Source of the DNA: Entamoeba histolytica HM-1:IMSS
Taxonomy: Eukaryota; Evosea; Mastigamoebida; Endamoebidae
DNA: 64,000 nt
Assembly (NCBI RefSeq): GCF_000208925.1
Contig: NW_001914866.1
Span: 62,001 to 126,000 of the forward strand
Direction: 5' to 3'
Shown here: one piece after another, positions 1 to 10,716 of the stretch
Layout of the letters: each line of letters opens with the position of its first letter
Numbering within the stretch: the stretch's first letter is position 1
The notes under the pieces: generated by a model
What the model was told of the DNA's origin: nothing
What the model saw: the letters and a program-made list of their open reading frames with translations, nothing else
Database searches by the model: none
Position numbers and translations under genes: made by a program

Positions 1-116
1 GTTTTTCAACTGTTTCAGTCATATTAATTAAGTCTTTTTTTATTTTTTTAGGGTTTTTATTTTTTTATTTTTCAGTATTGTATTGGAGAAAATAAAAAAG
101 ATAAAACACAATCAAG

Positions 117-2839
117 TCATTTCATATATCCTTTTAAATGTTGTATTCTTCGTCTAACTGCCTCTAGTTTACTTTCTTGAGAACCTAAGATATTAATTAT
201 TATTTTTAATTGTAAAGATAAATAATAAACAAACAAAATCCTGCTTTTTCTAAACCAACATAAATTGGTATTTCTGATAAACACTCAAACATTTTCTTAT
301 ATCCCTTTGTTGCAATTGACCTAATGAGTAGTAGGTCTAAAGCATATGTCCATCCTGGATCATCTGTTCTTGAGAATTCTGTCAATATTCCACGATTTAA
401 TTTCTCTAGGAAAAGATGAATAGAGTTTATAAATTGAATTGTTTCAGCAAGTTCTTGTCGATACGTATTAATACAGTTTAAGTAGGATGATGTTGCTTGA
501 TCAATTTGACTTTCAGTAAATACTTTTAACTCTGGGCATCTTTCAATAATACGATTTCTATTTGTGCCAACAGTTTGAACAGTGTCTATCAGTTGTTTTG
601 CATATCCAGAGCATGTTAAATTAAAGTTAAATGGTTTAATTTTTTGACTTTCTTGCATGAAACTTTTAAAGATAGATTGGATTTGTTTCATTATCATTTC
701 TTCTGTTATTTTTTTAGGTATTTGTTTAAGGTTTTCTACTGTAGTTGTTTCAATATTTTGAGGTTGTGTCTCTGTATTTTCAAGAGAAGAATGTGTTAAG
801 GAATGCTTTTTATTTATTTGAGTTGTTCGTTTAAAGTCATCAGTCTGATTTATTTTTACTTCTTTTGTCATGGAAGGTTTTTTAATATTATTTTCTTCTC
901 TTATAATTGAAAGACTCTTAGAGGTAGTGTCTTCTTCTTTTGGTTTTGAAGGTTTCTTTGTGGTAGTGTTTTGTTCTTGTGTGGTAGTAGAAAAATAATG
1001 TTCCATCTTTTTAGAGAATGTATTATGCGTATTAACATTCTCTTTAAGTTGGGCAATTTCAAATTTGATTTGGTCACTGTTATGTGATGTTCTTCTATTA
1101 ATTTCTTCTTTGAACTGATTGACTAGAATAATCTTATTGAGATCTTCTAGTTTAGGGAATAATGTTTGAAATATTCCTGTATTAGAAGAGAAAGTGCAAC
1201 AATTCATTTGAAAGTAATTCACAAAAGAGCCGAAGTCCTGGTTTAAACAAATATGTTGAGGTAAGGTAGATGAGTCTTGTAGAATATTCAAATACGAGTC
1301 AGAAGAGTAATTAGGAATAATTGTTGAATATAAAAATTGTGAACAGTCTAGTATTAGATGGACATAATATAAGGGAGTTGATGACGTACATTTATTGTTA
1401 ATGAATTGCTCAGCTGTTGTATCTAAAAGGTCAAAAGATATTACAATGTCAACGGAGTTTAATGAAAAAGTTAGTGGAGTATCAACTGATATGATAATGT
1501 TTTGAATCAGATTTGAATTGAATTGATTAATATTATGAATGTCATGAATTTTATTGGATACAATGGGAATATCAAATTGACTGAAAGCATAATAAATATC
1601 TGAGAAAGAAGGATATAAAATACAAACTCTTTTTGTTTTACATAAAGAACAAAAAATAGGTAAAAATACGTCAATAGGAGAAAGAAGAGAGTTTGGTATA
1701 ATTTGAGAAAATTGTGGATAATAAATTGAAGTTGTTAATTGTTTGAGTACAATTTCTTTTTGTGAAAATTTTATTGTAGAAGCAATCCATTTAATCATTT
1801 CATATTGTGATTCACTTAATGGTAAAAGTAATTTATGGTGAATATTTTTCATTATCGAGATTACTTCAAGAGAATAACCCTGAGGAATAGGTTCAGGAGA
1901 ATTTAACATAATAACAGGAGTTTCTAGAATAATTTCATTGAATGTCAATGAGTCAACAAATATAAAATCAAATTGATTTAACAATTCAAGTCTAAGATTT
2001 GATGAATTACCAAAAACCGCCAAGTCTACATAAGGAATATTTGAACTATTAAATATTGATTCATAAATAATTTGAGTTTCATCTGACAAAGGGATTTGTG
2101 ATGTTAAAGATGACCAAAATGAAGAAGGAGCAAATCCCTTTAGCAATGTATTTGTTGAATCCATTCGACTTTGATAAAATGAAACAAGTTCATCAGCACA
2201 TATAATAGCAAGACTACCTAAATATCCACAACCTCTTAACAAATGAATGAATGAAGGAATAAATTGGGTAAACTTCTCCCTACTCCATTGAATATAGGAT
2301 TTTTTATTTGTGACTGAATTTATAATGATTTTAATCACTTTTCTTTCTTCATCAGAAAAAGATTTTATCATCTCATTATCTATATTCCATTGATGGTGAT
2401 GTCTTGTTTGTGTTAAACGAAGACGATCAATATACTGTTTAATAAAATAACCACTAACCTCATTTTCTTGTTTAAATTCAACTTTTGTTTGAGAGTCTTT
2501 ATTGCTTAAAACTAAATACCCAATTGGTCCAACTAATGAACGTGCAATTCCTAGAATACGTTGGGTTGAATAACCAACTTCAGTGTTTTGTATAATGGGT
2601 TGAGTCTCAATTTCTTTTTTCTTTTCATACCATCCTTTTAGTTTATTTAGTGTATTTTCAGTAACGTATGTTATTAGTGTTTCTTTTTCAATTCGTAACT
2701 CCACTAAGTAAACTATTTCAGTCAAAGTAAAAGAAAATATAACAGAACTTTTTTGTGTTATAAGATTAAATAACTTGATTTGTCTTTCTGCAATAGTTTG
2801 AGGATTTTCCGATTTTAATACTCTCACTAAAACAATCAT
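117..2839 (-). CDS. Degenerate SNF2/CHD-like protein (two exons)
   Basis: Exon 1 is 2839..235 and exon 2 is 184..117. A 50-nt intron at 234..185 starts GTTTGT and ends TAG. Splicing replaces the apparent C-terminus with a basic tail and gives 890 residues. I do not recognise a close family. The order of segments resembles a SNF2/CHD ATPase. The stretch FDFIFVDSLTF sits where a DEAH box would be, followed by a TPxxxLN-like segment. The later stretch from VCILYPSFSD to VDIVISFDLLD resembles helicase motifs IV-VI. No Walker A GKT is visible and no arginine-finger motif is recognisable, so ATPase activity is unlikely. Residues about 560-700 are low-complexity, rich in T, K and E. The C-terminal helical part resembles a SANT/SLIDE-like segment. 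Gene structure is well supported; the family assignment is inference. Confidence 0.6.
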
Positions 2840-2995
2840 AATGAAAGTGAACTAAGAAGATGATAAAAAGAAAAATAAAAAAGAAAAGAATTTGACTTTT
2901 TAATATCGTTATATAAAACATGAAATTATTAACAAGGAAAATTCCACAGAAGAAGAAAAATGAGTTGAAAAGACAATCTTAAAAAAAATAAAACA

Positions 2996-3178
2996 ATGAC
3001 AGAAGGTTTAAAAACAATTGGAGCTCATATCAGTGAAGATCCTGAACTCATTCTTGGAAAAACTGCATGGGTAATCATTGGATATATTGCTATTGGAATT
3101 GCTTTAATTGGAGGAATTGCTTTTGGTTTATTAACATATCGTAAGAAGAGAAATGCAGCAAGTTATTCAAATATTTAA
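2996..3178 (+). CDS. Small single-pass membrane protein, 60 aa
   Basis: A short ORF starting at ATG. A soluble N-terminus of about 20 residues is followed by one strong hydrophobic segment (about 24-47, rich in I, G and A). A basic stop-transfer RKKR and a short cytoplasmic tail follow. This predicts a type III or tail-proximal membrane peptide. I do not recognise a family. The gene is divergent from the SNF2-like gene, with about 155 bp between the two ATGs. Its glycine-rich membrane helix and positive-inside pattern argue for a real gene rather than a chance ORF. Confidence 0.55.
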   Translation: MTEGLKTIGAHISEDPELILGKTAWVIIGYIAIGIALIGGIAFGLLTYRKKRNAASYSNI

Positions 3179-4171
3179 TTTTTCATTTTTTTTATTGTTA
3201 TTGAAATATTTTGTTTTACATTTCATTTTGTCAAAAATGTTATTTCATTCTATTTTTATGTAATTACATTTTTTGTTATCTTTTTATAATTTAACTCTTC
3301 TAAAAATGCGAAGATGACATTATTTCAACTAGTTTTTGAAGAAATAATCTATTGTATTATGAAAAAAAACTTATTTGAATATAAGAAAATAAATATAATT
3401 TAAAGATTCCAATGAATGATAAAAGTAATTAAAGTTATAATATTTATATTCATTCAGTTTAAGAAGAATGTAAAAAAAAATAGAATTGATACCATTTTCA
3501 AACTAATGTTAAAAAAAAAATAATTTTACATGAAAGGTTTTAAATATTATAATAATTATTAGTGTTATTGCACCAAATACTTTTTAGATTAACTGAGAAG
3601 ACATTCAAAAAAGAGGTGAATTTTTTATAGTTAATTACTGATTTATAAACTATCAAAAGTAAATCAAATAATTTATTTAAAACTTAATGATATAAATTAG
3701 TTTAAGAAATAAGAGAGTATTTAAAAAAAACAGCTTAGAATAAACAGAATTTGTAAAAAATCTATTTAATAAATTAATTTGTATATTAAATAATACAAAA
3801 TAAAAAAGTAAGAAATTTAGTGATGCAAGTAGTAATGTAATATACTTAATACTTTACATATCAAATTGTAACAAATATATCACATTATATTAAAAACCAA
3901 AGTTAAGTTACATTAATATTTTAAAACAATAACAAAAGTTCTTTTAGAAACAAAGAAAGATTTATCATTTTTAGAATAAATTTAAACAGACTTTTATTTT
4001 TGTAATGATTTTTTTTAATAAAAATGAAATACAATCTGATTATTCAACATTTAAAATAATCACATTGTTATTACGTTATAACTTACTATTTAAAAAAAAA
4101 CAAATTTATCAGTAACAATATGACTCAGTGAAAATAAATTAATATCGATTTAAAAAAAAATCTTCTTCTTT
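3179..4171. other. AT-rich intergenic region
   Basis: About 1 kb of AT-rich sequence with no ORF of coding character on either strand and no recognisable RNA gene. Before the LINE inserted at 4193, this block would have been the upstream region of the gene now starting at 9034. Confidence 0.6.
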
Positions 4172-4192
4172 TTATTAATTAATGGATCTCAA
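4172..4192 (+). repeat. Target-site duplication, left copy
   Basis: A 21-bp sequence (ttattaattaat, then ggatctcaa) is repeated exactly at 8998-9018. It flanks LINE copy A as expected from target-primed reverse transcription. Confidence 0.93.
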
Positions 4193-4204
4193 GATCCTTT
4201 TCCA

Positions 4205-5701
4205 ATGCAGGAAATACAACAAATTTTAATGCCATGGCTATTGTGTAAAACCTTAGGGTCTTGTAAAGAAAAGCAAACAAGACATAGAAATCTAAGGTCA
4301 TACAACAAAAAAAGAAATGTCAATAGCAATAAATGGCATAACAATTATAATAATAAAGGTAAACGATACACCAAGGAAAAAGGGTTTAGAAGACAAAAGA
4401 CTCAAAGAAAAACAAATAAAAAACAAGGTAAATACAATAATAATAAAAGTTATACAAATAACAAATACAAATGGCTAACAATAAATGATATACAAGAAAT
4501 AATAAAAAGAATAACAAGTGAATGGAAAGAAGGAGAATATGAAGAAATACTTAAAAAATATGAAGGTAAGAGGAAAAGATGGTATGATATCCTTCAAGAA
4601 GTATATTCAATTAAAAAGAAAAAGATAATTGAAAAGACGAAAGAAGAGTTTAAAGAAAAAACAAAAGATTGGGAGGAAAAAGACATTAAGGCTATAGAAA
4701 CAGAAATTAAAAACAAAAACCCAATTAAAGAAATGAATGATAGATGTAAAATTGCAAGAATAATAAATAGCAAAGAAAGTATAATGAAAATACAAGAAGA
4801 AACAAAAAATAAAGAAGAAAAGATAGAAGAAGAAAAAGAAAAAGAAGAAATACTTGCTCTGAAAAATCAAATTACTGAATTAAAAGAAAAAGTTAAAGAA
4901 CTCAGCATGGAAAAAATGGAAGAAGAACAAGCTATCTCAGAAGAAATGATGAAAAAAGCAAAAGAAATAGTTAAAAAAGAATTTGAAGAAGAAATTACAG
5001 AAATGAAAACACAAATTAAAAAGATTCAAACGAATTATGAAGAAATGAAGAAAGAAAATGAAAAATTAGAAGAAGAAAACTTAAAACAACAAGGAAAAAT
5101 AAACGAGATAGAAGGAAAGAAAATCACAGAAGTAAATAATAAAGAAGAAAAAATCCGAAGTATCCAAGCTAATAAAAAGAAGATGGAAAAAGAAAATGAA
5201 GAAATGAAAGAAGAAATTGAAAAGCTAAAAAAGAGAAACAAGATACTAGAACAAAATACAAACACACTAGAGAAGAAGATTGAAATGATAGAGGAAAATA
5301 CTGAAGAATTAAAGAAAGAAATAAGAGATAAAGAAAAACAAATCTCTGAATATCAAGAAATTGCAATTAAAAACCAAGAAATTGCAGAAATAACAAGAGA
5401 AGAATTAGACAACACACAAAAAGAAAATGAGACACAAAAACAAATAATATCAAAACAACAAGATGATATTGAAAATTTTATTTCACAGAAGGAACTAGAG
5501 AAGAAGAAAACGATGACACTTGTGATAAATACACAACCAGTACTGAGGAAAACATCATCAGGAACAATGGAGATGAACGAAACTACTCCTATGAAAAAGA
5601 CAGTAGTGGAAATCGAAGAGAAAAGCAAAGCACTGATTGTCAAAAAACAAGAGATGATAGTCAGACAAGAAATACAACAGAACAAACAAATAGAATTCTA
5701 A
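4205..5701 (+). CDS. LINE ORF1 protein, 498 aa
   Basis: Intact ORF1 of LINE copy A, starting at the first ATG only 12 bp inside the element. Residues 1-95 are strongly basic and Asn-rich (many K, R, N and Y), consistent with RNA binding. From about residue 170 to 440 it is almost pure K/E heptad-like sequence, predicting a long coiled coil for multimerisation. The tail lacks known motifs. Length agrees with ORF1 of Entamoeba LINEs, where ORF1p is a nucleic-acid-binding RNP component. ORF2 begins within a few bases of the stop. The intact state contrasts with the ruined ORF2 in the same element. Confidence 0.88.
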   Translation: MQEIQQILMPWLLCKTLGSCKEKQTRHRNLRSYNKKRNVNSNKWHNNYNNKGKRYTKEKGFRRQKTQRKTNKKQGKYNNNKSYTNNKYKWLTINDIQEIIKRITSEWKEGEYEEILKKYEGKRKRWYDILQEVYSIKKKKIIEKTKEEFKEKTKDWEEKDIKAIETEIKNKNPIKEMNDRCKIARIINSKESIMKIQEETKNKEEKIEEEKEKEEILALKNQITELKEKVKELSMEKMEEEQAISEEMMKKAKEIVKKEFEEEITEMKTQIKKIQTNYEEMKKENEKLEEENLKQQGKINEIEGKKITEVNNKEEKIRSIQANKKKMEKENEEMKEEIEKLKKRNKILEQNTNTLEKKIEMIEENTEELKKEIRDKEKQISEYQEIAIKNQEIAEITREELDNTQKENETQKQIISKQQDDIENFISQKELEKKKTMTLVINTQPVLRKTSSGTMEMNETTPMKKTVVEIEEKSKALIVKKQEMIVRQEIQQNKQIEF

Positions 5702-5706
5702 TTGAA

Positions 5707-8700
5707 GTGTTGTATTGTTTTGCAATTAATTGGTTGAATAAGAAATTATATAAGAAATTAAGATGGGAACAAATTGAAAGTATAATAAAAGTAATAAACA
5801 TTAATGTCAATAATGAAAAAGAATATATTAAATATATTAAAATATCACATAAAATAAAAGAAAGCATTAAACGGTACATTAAAATGAAAGTAAATGATAT
5901 AATATAAAGAAGAGTAGAGTGTGATTCAATAATAAAAAACATCATAATAAAAAATAACTTTACTGAAATTGATGAAGAATACCTTAACACTCTCATCAAT
6001 AAAGTGAAAGAAATGAAAGTAGAAAAATGTTCAAACATTAATTACTACTGGAAAAGAAAAGAAGCTGACCGACTAATAACGGAAATTAATAATAGATGGA
6101 TATGGTCAGGAAGCAGAATGCAGGATCTGCAAGATGATATGAAAAGGATTTCAATGGTTATGCACCTCTATCTCCAAAATAAAATAATAGGAGATAAATT
6201 TGATGAAATAAAAGAAATCCTAAAGAAAATTAATAGACTAGAAGATTTGGTCAAGGGAAGGAAATGGTACAGAATAAAGTGCATCATGAAATTAAAAGAA
6301 TATTCTGAAGAAGGAATAAAAGTTAAAGCACTAGAAAGAACAAAGTACCTAAAATATATGATGACAATGATCAAAGAAAGAATTAAATTTAATAAAGATG
6401 AAATAATCAGAATCAATACAAATAAAATCATGTTTGATTCTAACAAGAAAATTAGAATAAGGAAGAAAGACCCAAAAAACGAAATATACCCAAATAACGA
6501 TATTACTTTAGAATATTGGAAATCGTTATATGAAACACAGGTGAAATTAAATAAAGAGAATTGAAAATAAAACAAATCACCTCGTGGAATGAAAGATATT
6601 TCAATTATGATAATGTCATTATAACATTAAATGAATTAAATTTAAGTATAATGAGAATAAATAACTGGAAAGCACCAGGAATAGACACTATATATGGGTA
6701 TTATTGGAAAAGGATGTCATCATCAAGAGAAGCCATTCTCAATATCTTTAATGAATGGTTGAACTTCCCTGAAAACATCCATTAGACATGGTAAGTTGAA
6801 GAACTTTATTAATCCACAAAGGAGGTGATAGGAACGACGTCACTAATTATCGTCCTATCAGTTGTACAAATGTAATTATGAAAGTATTTACCTCCATATT
6901 AAAAGAAAAGATTCACAGAAGACTTAACATGAATTGTGAATCATTGAAAATTAGTAGCAACCAATTGGGATGTAAGTTGCAATCTTTAGCTGCTAAAGAA
7001 GGAATAATTAATAGTTATATGTTAAAGCAGAAAGAAGAAAAATACCCAAAATATGTGGAGTCATATTATGACATTAAGAAAGCATATGACACAGTAAACC
7101 ACGAATGGGTAATTGAATCATTAAAATATTTTAATGTAGAGGGTGTCATCATTGACATAATTGAAAGTATGATGACTAGATGGAAGATATTCATCGGTTA
7201 TAAATTTAATGAATATCTAGGATGTATTAAATTAAATAGAGGAATTTTACAAGGTGATTCCTTATCCCCTCTACTCTTCATCATTCAGATGAACGTAATT
7301 TCTCAAATCATCGAAGAGAAATTCCCAAAAGCAAATCACACTTTATATATGGATGATTTGAGAATAATGACGGAAAGTAGTGAAGAAATGGGAATAATCC
7401 ACAATGAAATTAAAGAAATAATAAGTGGAATAGGGATGGAAATGAATGAGAAAAAGTCAGGAATGGTATTAAAAAACATTAAAGAAATACCAAATGGAAT
7501 GCAAAACATCCCAATCATTGAAGGTGAGGACTTGTATAAATACTTAGGAATATGGCAGTCCGACGAAATTGATGATACCTTCAATTGTAAAACCATCAAA
7601 GAAAAAATGATGAAAAAGATGGAAGAAATAAACAGTGATGAAAGTAGTAATAGAAGATATATTACTAGAATAAACACTGAAGTAATCCCTATCTTCAGAT
7701 ATTCAGCATCAGTTGTAAATTGGAAAATCACTGACCTAGATAAAATTGATTTGGAGATAAGAAAATATTTAAGAAAGGCAAAATACATTGGTGCCGGAAA
7801 CTCCAAAGATAGGTTATATGTCCCTCTAGAAGAAATGGGTGAAGGATTAATAAATATAAGGGACGAATATGTTATTGAATTAGTAAGAACAGTGATGTAC
7901 TACTGTACCAGAGAAAGTGAAATAGGAAATAACATATTAGAAAGATGGTACAGTAAGAAGGGAATATGGAATAGAATTAAAAAAGCCCTAGGTCATAAAA
8001 TCCCAGAAACAAAGATAGAAGAAATAATAAATGAAGGGATAGAAAAGAAAAAAGAAAAAGAAGTAGTAGTAGAAATAAAAAAATTATTGACCGACCAATA
8101 CATCAAAAAATGGAAGTGTCATCAAATAAGTGGATATTTCAGAAGATAGTTCGAGTCAAAAGGAGTAGATAAAACTACTACAGTGAAAGCATGGAAGTCC
8201 ATCAATATTAAAAAAAATGCATTCCTCCAATTAACTAAAATGCAGGATGGAGCAATATTTTGTGGGTATAAAAAAGCAAAAATAATGAAAAATGAAAGAT
8301 TAAAATACTGCCCACTATGTAAAGACAAGATAGCTACAGTAGAACACATTCTACTATCTTGTATTGGTCATAAAAAATCACAAATAGAAAAACATGACCA
8401 TATAGGCATTATAATATGGGAGGGATTAATAAGAAAATACACTGGAAATAAACAATATAAAAAACCCCCATATGAAACAGTGTTCCAATATAAAGACATC
8501 ACTATGATATGGAACAAACAAATCATGCCTAAAAGTGATGGACAATATCACAAAAGACCAGGCATATATGTATTAGATAAAAAGAATAAAACTGGTCTAT
8601 TATTTGATATGACAATTGTGGCTGATCACAATATTAATTGAGTGTGTTGGAAAAAAAGGAATATGTATAAGGAATTAAAGAATAGGCTAATGAAAATAGA

Positions 8701-8977
8701 AAAATTAAAAGATGTCAAAATAATTCCAGTAGTAATATCAATAAATGGATTAGTAAATAAAGAAAGTAATAGATTAATTAAAGAATTAAAAATTGAAATT
8801 GACATTGTTAAAGAAGTAAAAAACCTTGTAATAAAAAACATGATGGATGTCATGGAATACTGCGGAGATCACAACCAAACATACTCCGTAGAGCTGCTAG
8901 AAGAAGATGAAGACGAAGGGACGGGATTAGTCTCCCCTGAGCCAGGAAGAATAGAAGCTAGTTCTATTAATACTTAA
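5707..8977 (+). pseudogene. LINE ORF2 (reverse transcriptase / endonuclease), disrupted
   Basis: ORF2 is readable in segments. From 5707 frame 1 runs to a TAA at 5905-5907 and continues in the same frame after it to a TGA at 6562-6564. The sense then moves to frame 3 (to TAG 6783-6785) and to frame 2 from about 6795. Frame 2 has further stops TAG 8147-8149 and TGA 8639-8641. RT motifs are clear: NYRPIS, GILQGDSLSPLLF and the catalytic box YMDD near 7349. The C-terminal domain has the zinc-binding set CPLC..H....C (about 8310-8365). The expected endonuclease PD..D motif reads PG..D because codon 8561-8563 is GGC. The copy is therefore dead in both RT reading frame and endonuclease. Confidence 0.9.
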
Positions 8978-8997
8978 TTAATTGCTTTTTATTTTTA

Positions 8998-9018
8998 TTA
9001 TTAATTAATGGATCTCAA
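8998..9018 (+). repeat. Target-site duplication, right copy
   Basis: Exact 21-bp copy of 4172-4192 at the 3' end of LINE copy A. Only 15 bp separate it from the ATG at 9034. Confidence 0.93.
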
Positions 9019-9033
9019 AATTTTTAGTTAATT

Positions 9034-10023
9034 ATGTCAAATGATACAAAAATGAAATTTGTTATTTTCAAAGATAGAGTAACTAAATTTGCTGAGTGGG
9101 TTGATAATGATAATCCAAAAAATACAACTAAAAAATATAAAGAATATATAGAAATAGTATTAAGTACAACACCAAAATTTTTTGAAAGGATGTATTGTAT
9201 GTTTTATCCATTAGATGAACAAGCCAGATGTGTATTAGAAGAAGTAGTTTCATCAATTGATTTATTTAGAATGAAAGAATCTCCTTCATTTACTGAATTA
9301 AGAACAGTGGTAAATGAAATAAGACCAGACCTTTCTCCAGTATTAAATAAATTTCTTAATTATCAAGTAATTTATTGTGTTCGTCACATACCACTTATAT
9401 CTGAATTTCTGAATGAATTAAAACCTGATGAATATAAAATAATACAAGAAAAATTTCAACATTTCTTAAAGAAAACACAATTTATTGTAAGAACACAAAA
9501 ATTAGTTGATTTAATAAGTCAAACATATGAAAACTCTCCTAAATTATCAACTAATTTTACATTTTCTGATATTCAAAAGAAATATCAATGGTCTGAACTC
9601 AGACTACCTATCTCTGAAATTGACTTAAAACAAACTAAAACTAATGAAATTGAACAAACTATTGAACCAAATGTAATAAAAGAAACTAATGAAATTGAAC
9701 AAACCAAAAAACCTAAATTACCTTTATCACTTAGGAAAGAATCTGATATTATTCAACCTAAACAAAGTGTTTCTACAAAAGTATCTTCTATTGATCTAAG
9801 TTCTGTTACTCAAATACCTTATAAAGATATATCATCAAATGTTGAACAAATTAAAGAATTAAGATATTTAGATATTGATTGTAAAGAAATAACTACTGAC
9901 CAAAAAGATGAACAAATTGATTCACTTCTAAAATGTATTAAAGAAAAATTAAATCAAAACATGCAATTTTCTGATACTCAACAAACAGAAGATGTTTTAA
10001 AGATATTATCTTCACTTTTTTAG
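9034..10023 (+). CDS. Uncharacterised helical protein, 329 aa
   Basis: A complete ORF with no signal peptide or membrane segment. The first 170 residues are predicted helical, with regular hydrophobic spacing and several K/E-rich helices. Residues 185-260 are low-complexity and include a repeated TNEIEQT motif (twice, about 15 residues apart). A further helix ends the protein. I do not recognise a family. The upstream region is unusual: the 3' end of LINE copy A and its target duplication lie directly before the ATG. Entamoeba core promoters normally sit within a few tens of bases of the start, so transcription of this gene may have been changed or placed under LINE-derived sequence. Confidence 0.7.
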   Translation: MSNDTKMKFVIFKDRVTKFAEWVDNDNPKNTTKKYKEYIEIVLSTTPKFFERMYCMFYPLDEQARCVLEEVVSSIDLFRMKESPSFTELRTVVNEIRPDLSPVLNKFLNYQVIYCVRHIPLISEFLNELKPDEYKIIQEKFQHFLKKTQFIVRTQKLVDLISQTYENSPKLSTNFTFSDIQKKYQWSELRLPISEIDLKQTKTNEIEQTIEPNVIKETNEIEQTKKPKLPLSLRKESDIIQPKQSVSTKVSSIDLSSVTQIPYKDISSNVEQIKELRYLDIDCKEITTDQKDEQIDSLLKCIKEKLNQNMQFSDTQQTEDVLKILSSLF

Positions 10024-10716
10024 TTTGAAATTTTGATTATTGTTATCTTTTTTTTTGGATGGCTTTACTTTGAATTATATTAAAACATGTTTAGATTCAA
10101 TCATTGTAATTTTGACATTAAAATGGGTATAAAACCTTATTGATTTTGAATATTTTAATAAGGAAATATTATAAATTACTAATAGTGTAAATGTGTATTA
10201 TAAAAATGAATATAAAATGATTAGAATGTCAGAAGAATTAATAACAATAATGTTTATAATAAACAACAGTAAGAATGACTTCTATAATTTTTATGAATAG
10301 TTTATTTAATTAATAAATTAGAGTAAATAACTTTTTATATTTACTTTAATGTAAAAAAGATAAATACATAGTATTTTTAATTAAGTGTTTTACATTTTCA
10401 AAATGTCTTAATCATTAACAATTAATACTTTGATACTTTGATATAAAATCCAATAAAAATTATTGTTAAATAAATAACTTCTTTCATTTTCACTCTATAA
10501 AATTTAAACTAATAGAAAGAATTATTTCAATCAGTAAATAAATAAACTTGAAATTAATTTTTTTTTTAAATAATTATATTATGAACTACTTCTCTTTGAA
10601 TATTCTTCTTCTTTTTTGATGAAAAAAAAGTAACAAAAATTTATTTTGCTTTTTTTAATTTTTTTATTTTTCTAAATTCATAGAACTTCTGTGACTTTTT
10701 TATTTCTCGTAGTTTA
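10024..10716. other. AT-rich intergenic region
   Basis: No ORF or RNA gene seen. Long A and T runs and scattered short repeats only. The last 60 bp should contain the promoter of the downstream NAP-like gene. Confidence 0.5.

Larger units (their letters stand above)
4193..8997 (+). mobile_element. EhLINE-type non-LTR retrotransposon, copy A, near full length
   Basis: The element is 4805 bp between perfect 21-bp direct repeats, matching the roughly 4.8 kb size of Entamoeba LINEs. It carries an open ORF1 (basic N-terminus plus coiled coil) and an R2-like ORF2 with reverse transcriptase and a C-terminal CCHC / PD..D restriction-like endonuclease. ORF2 is interrupted by stops and frameshifts, so this copy cannot make a full ORF2 protein. 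The last 60-70 bp, containing gggattagtctcccctgagc and tattaatacttaatt, are shared with both SINEs in the window, consistent with LINE machinery mobilising the SINEs. The exact duplication suggests a fairly recent insertion. It ends about 15 bp upstream of the next gene's ATG. Confidence 0.95.

Noticed and set aside
4607..5685. Several minus-strand F/S-rich ORFs across the LINE ORF1
   Set aside because: They are mirror images of the K/E-rich coiled-coil coding strand; composition is that of antisense AAA/GAA codons.
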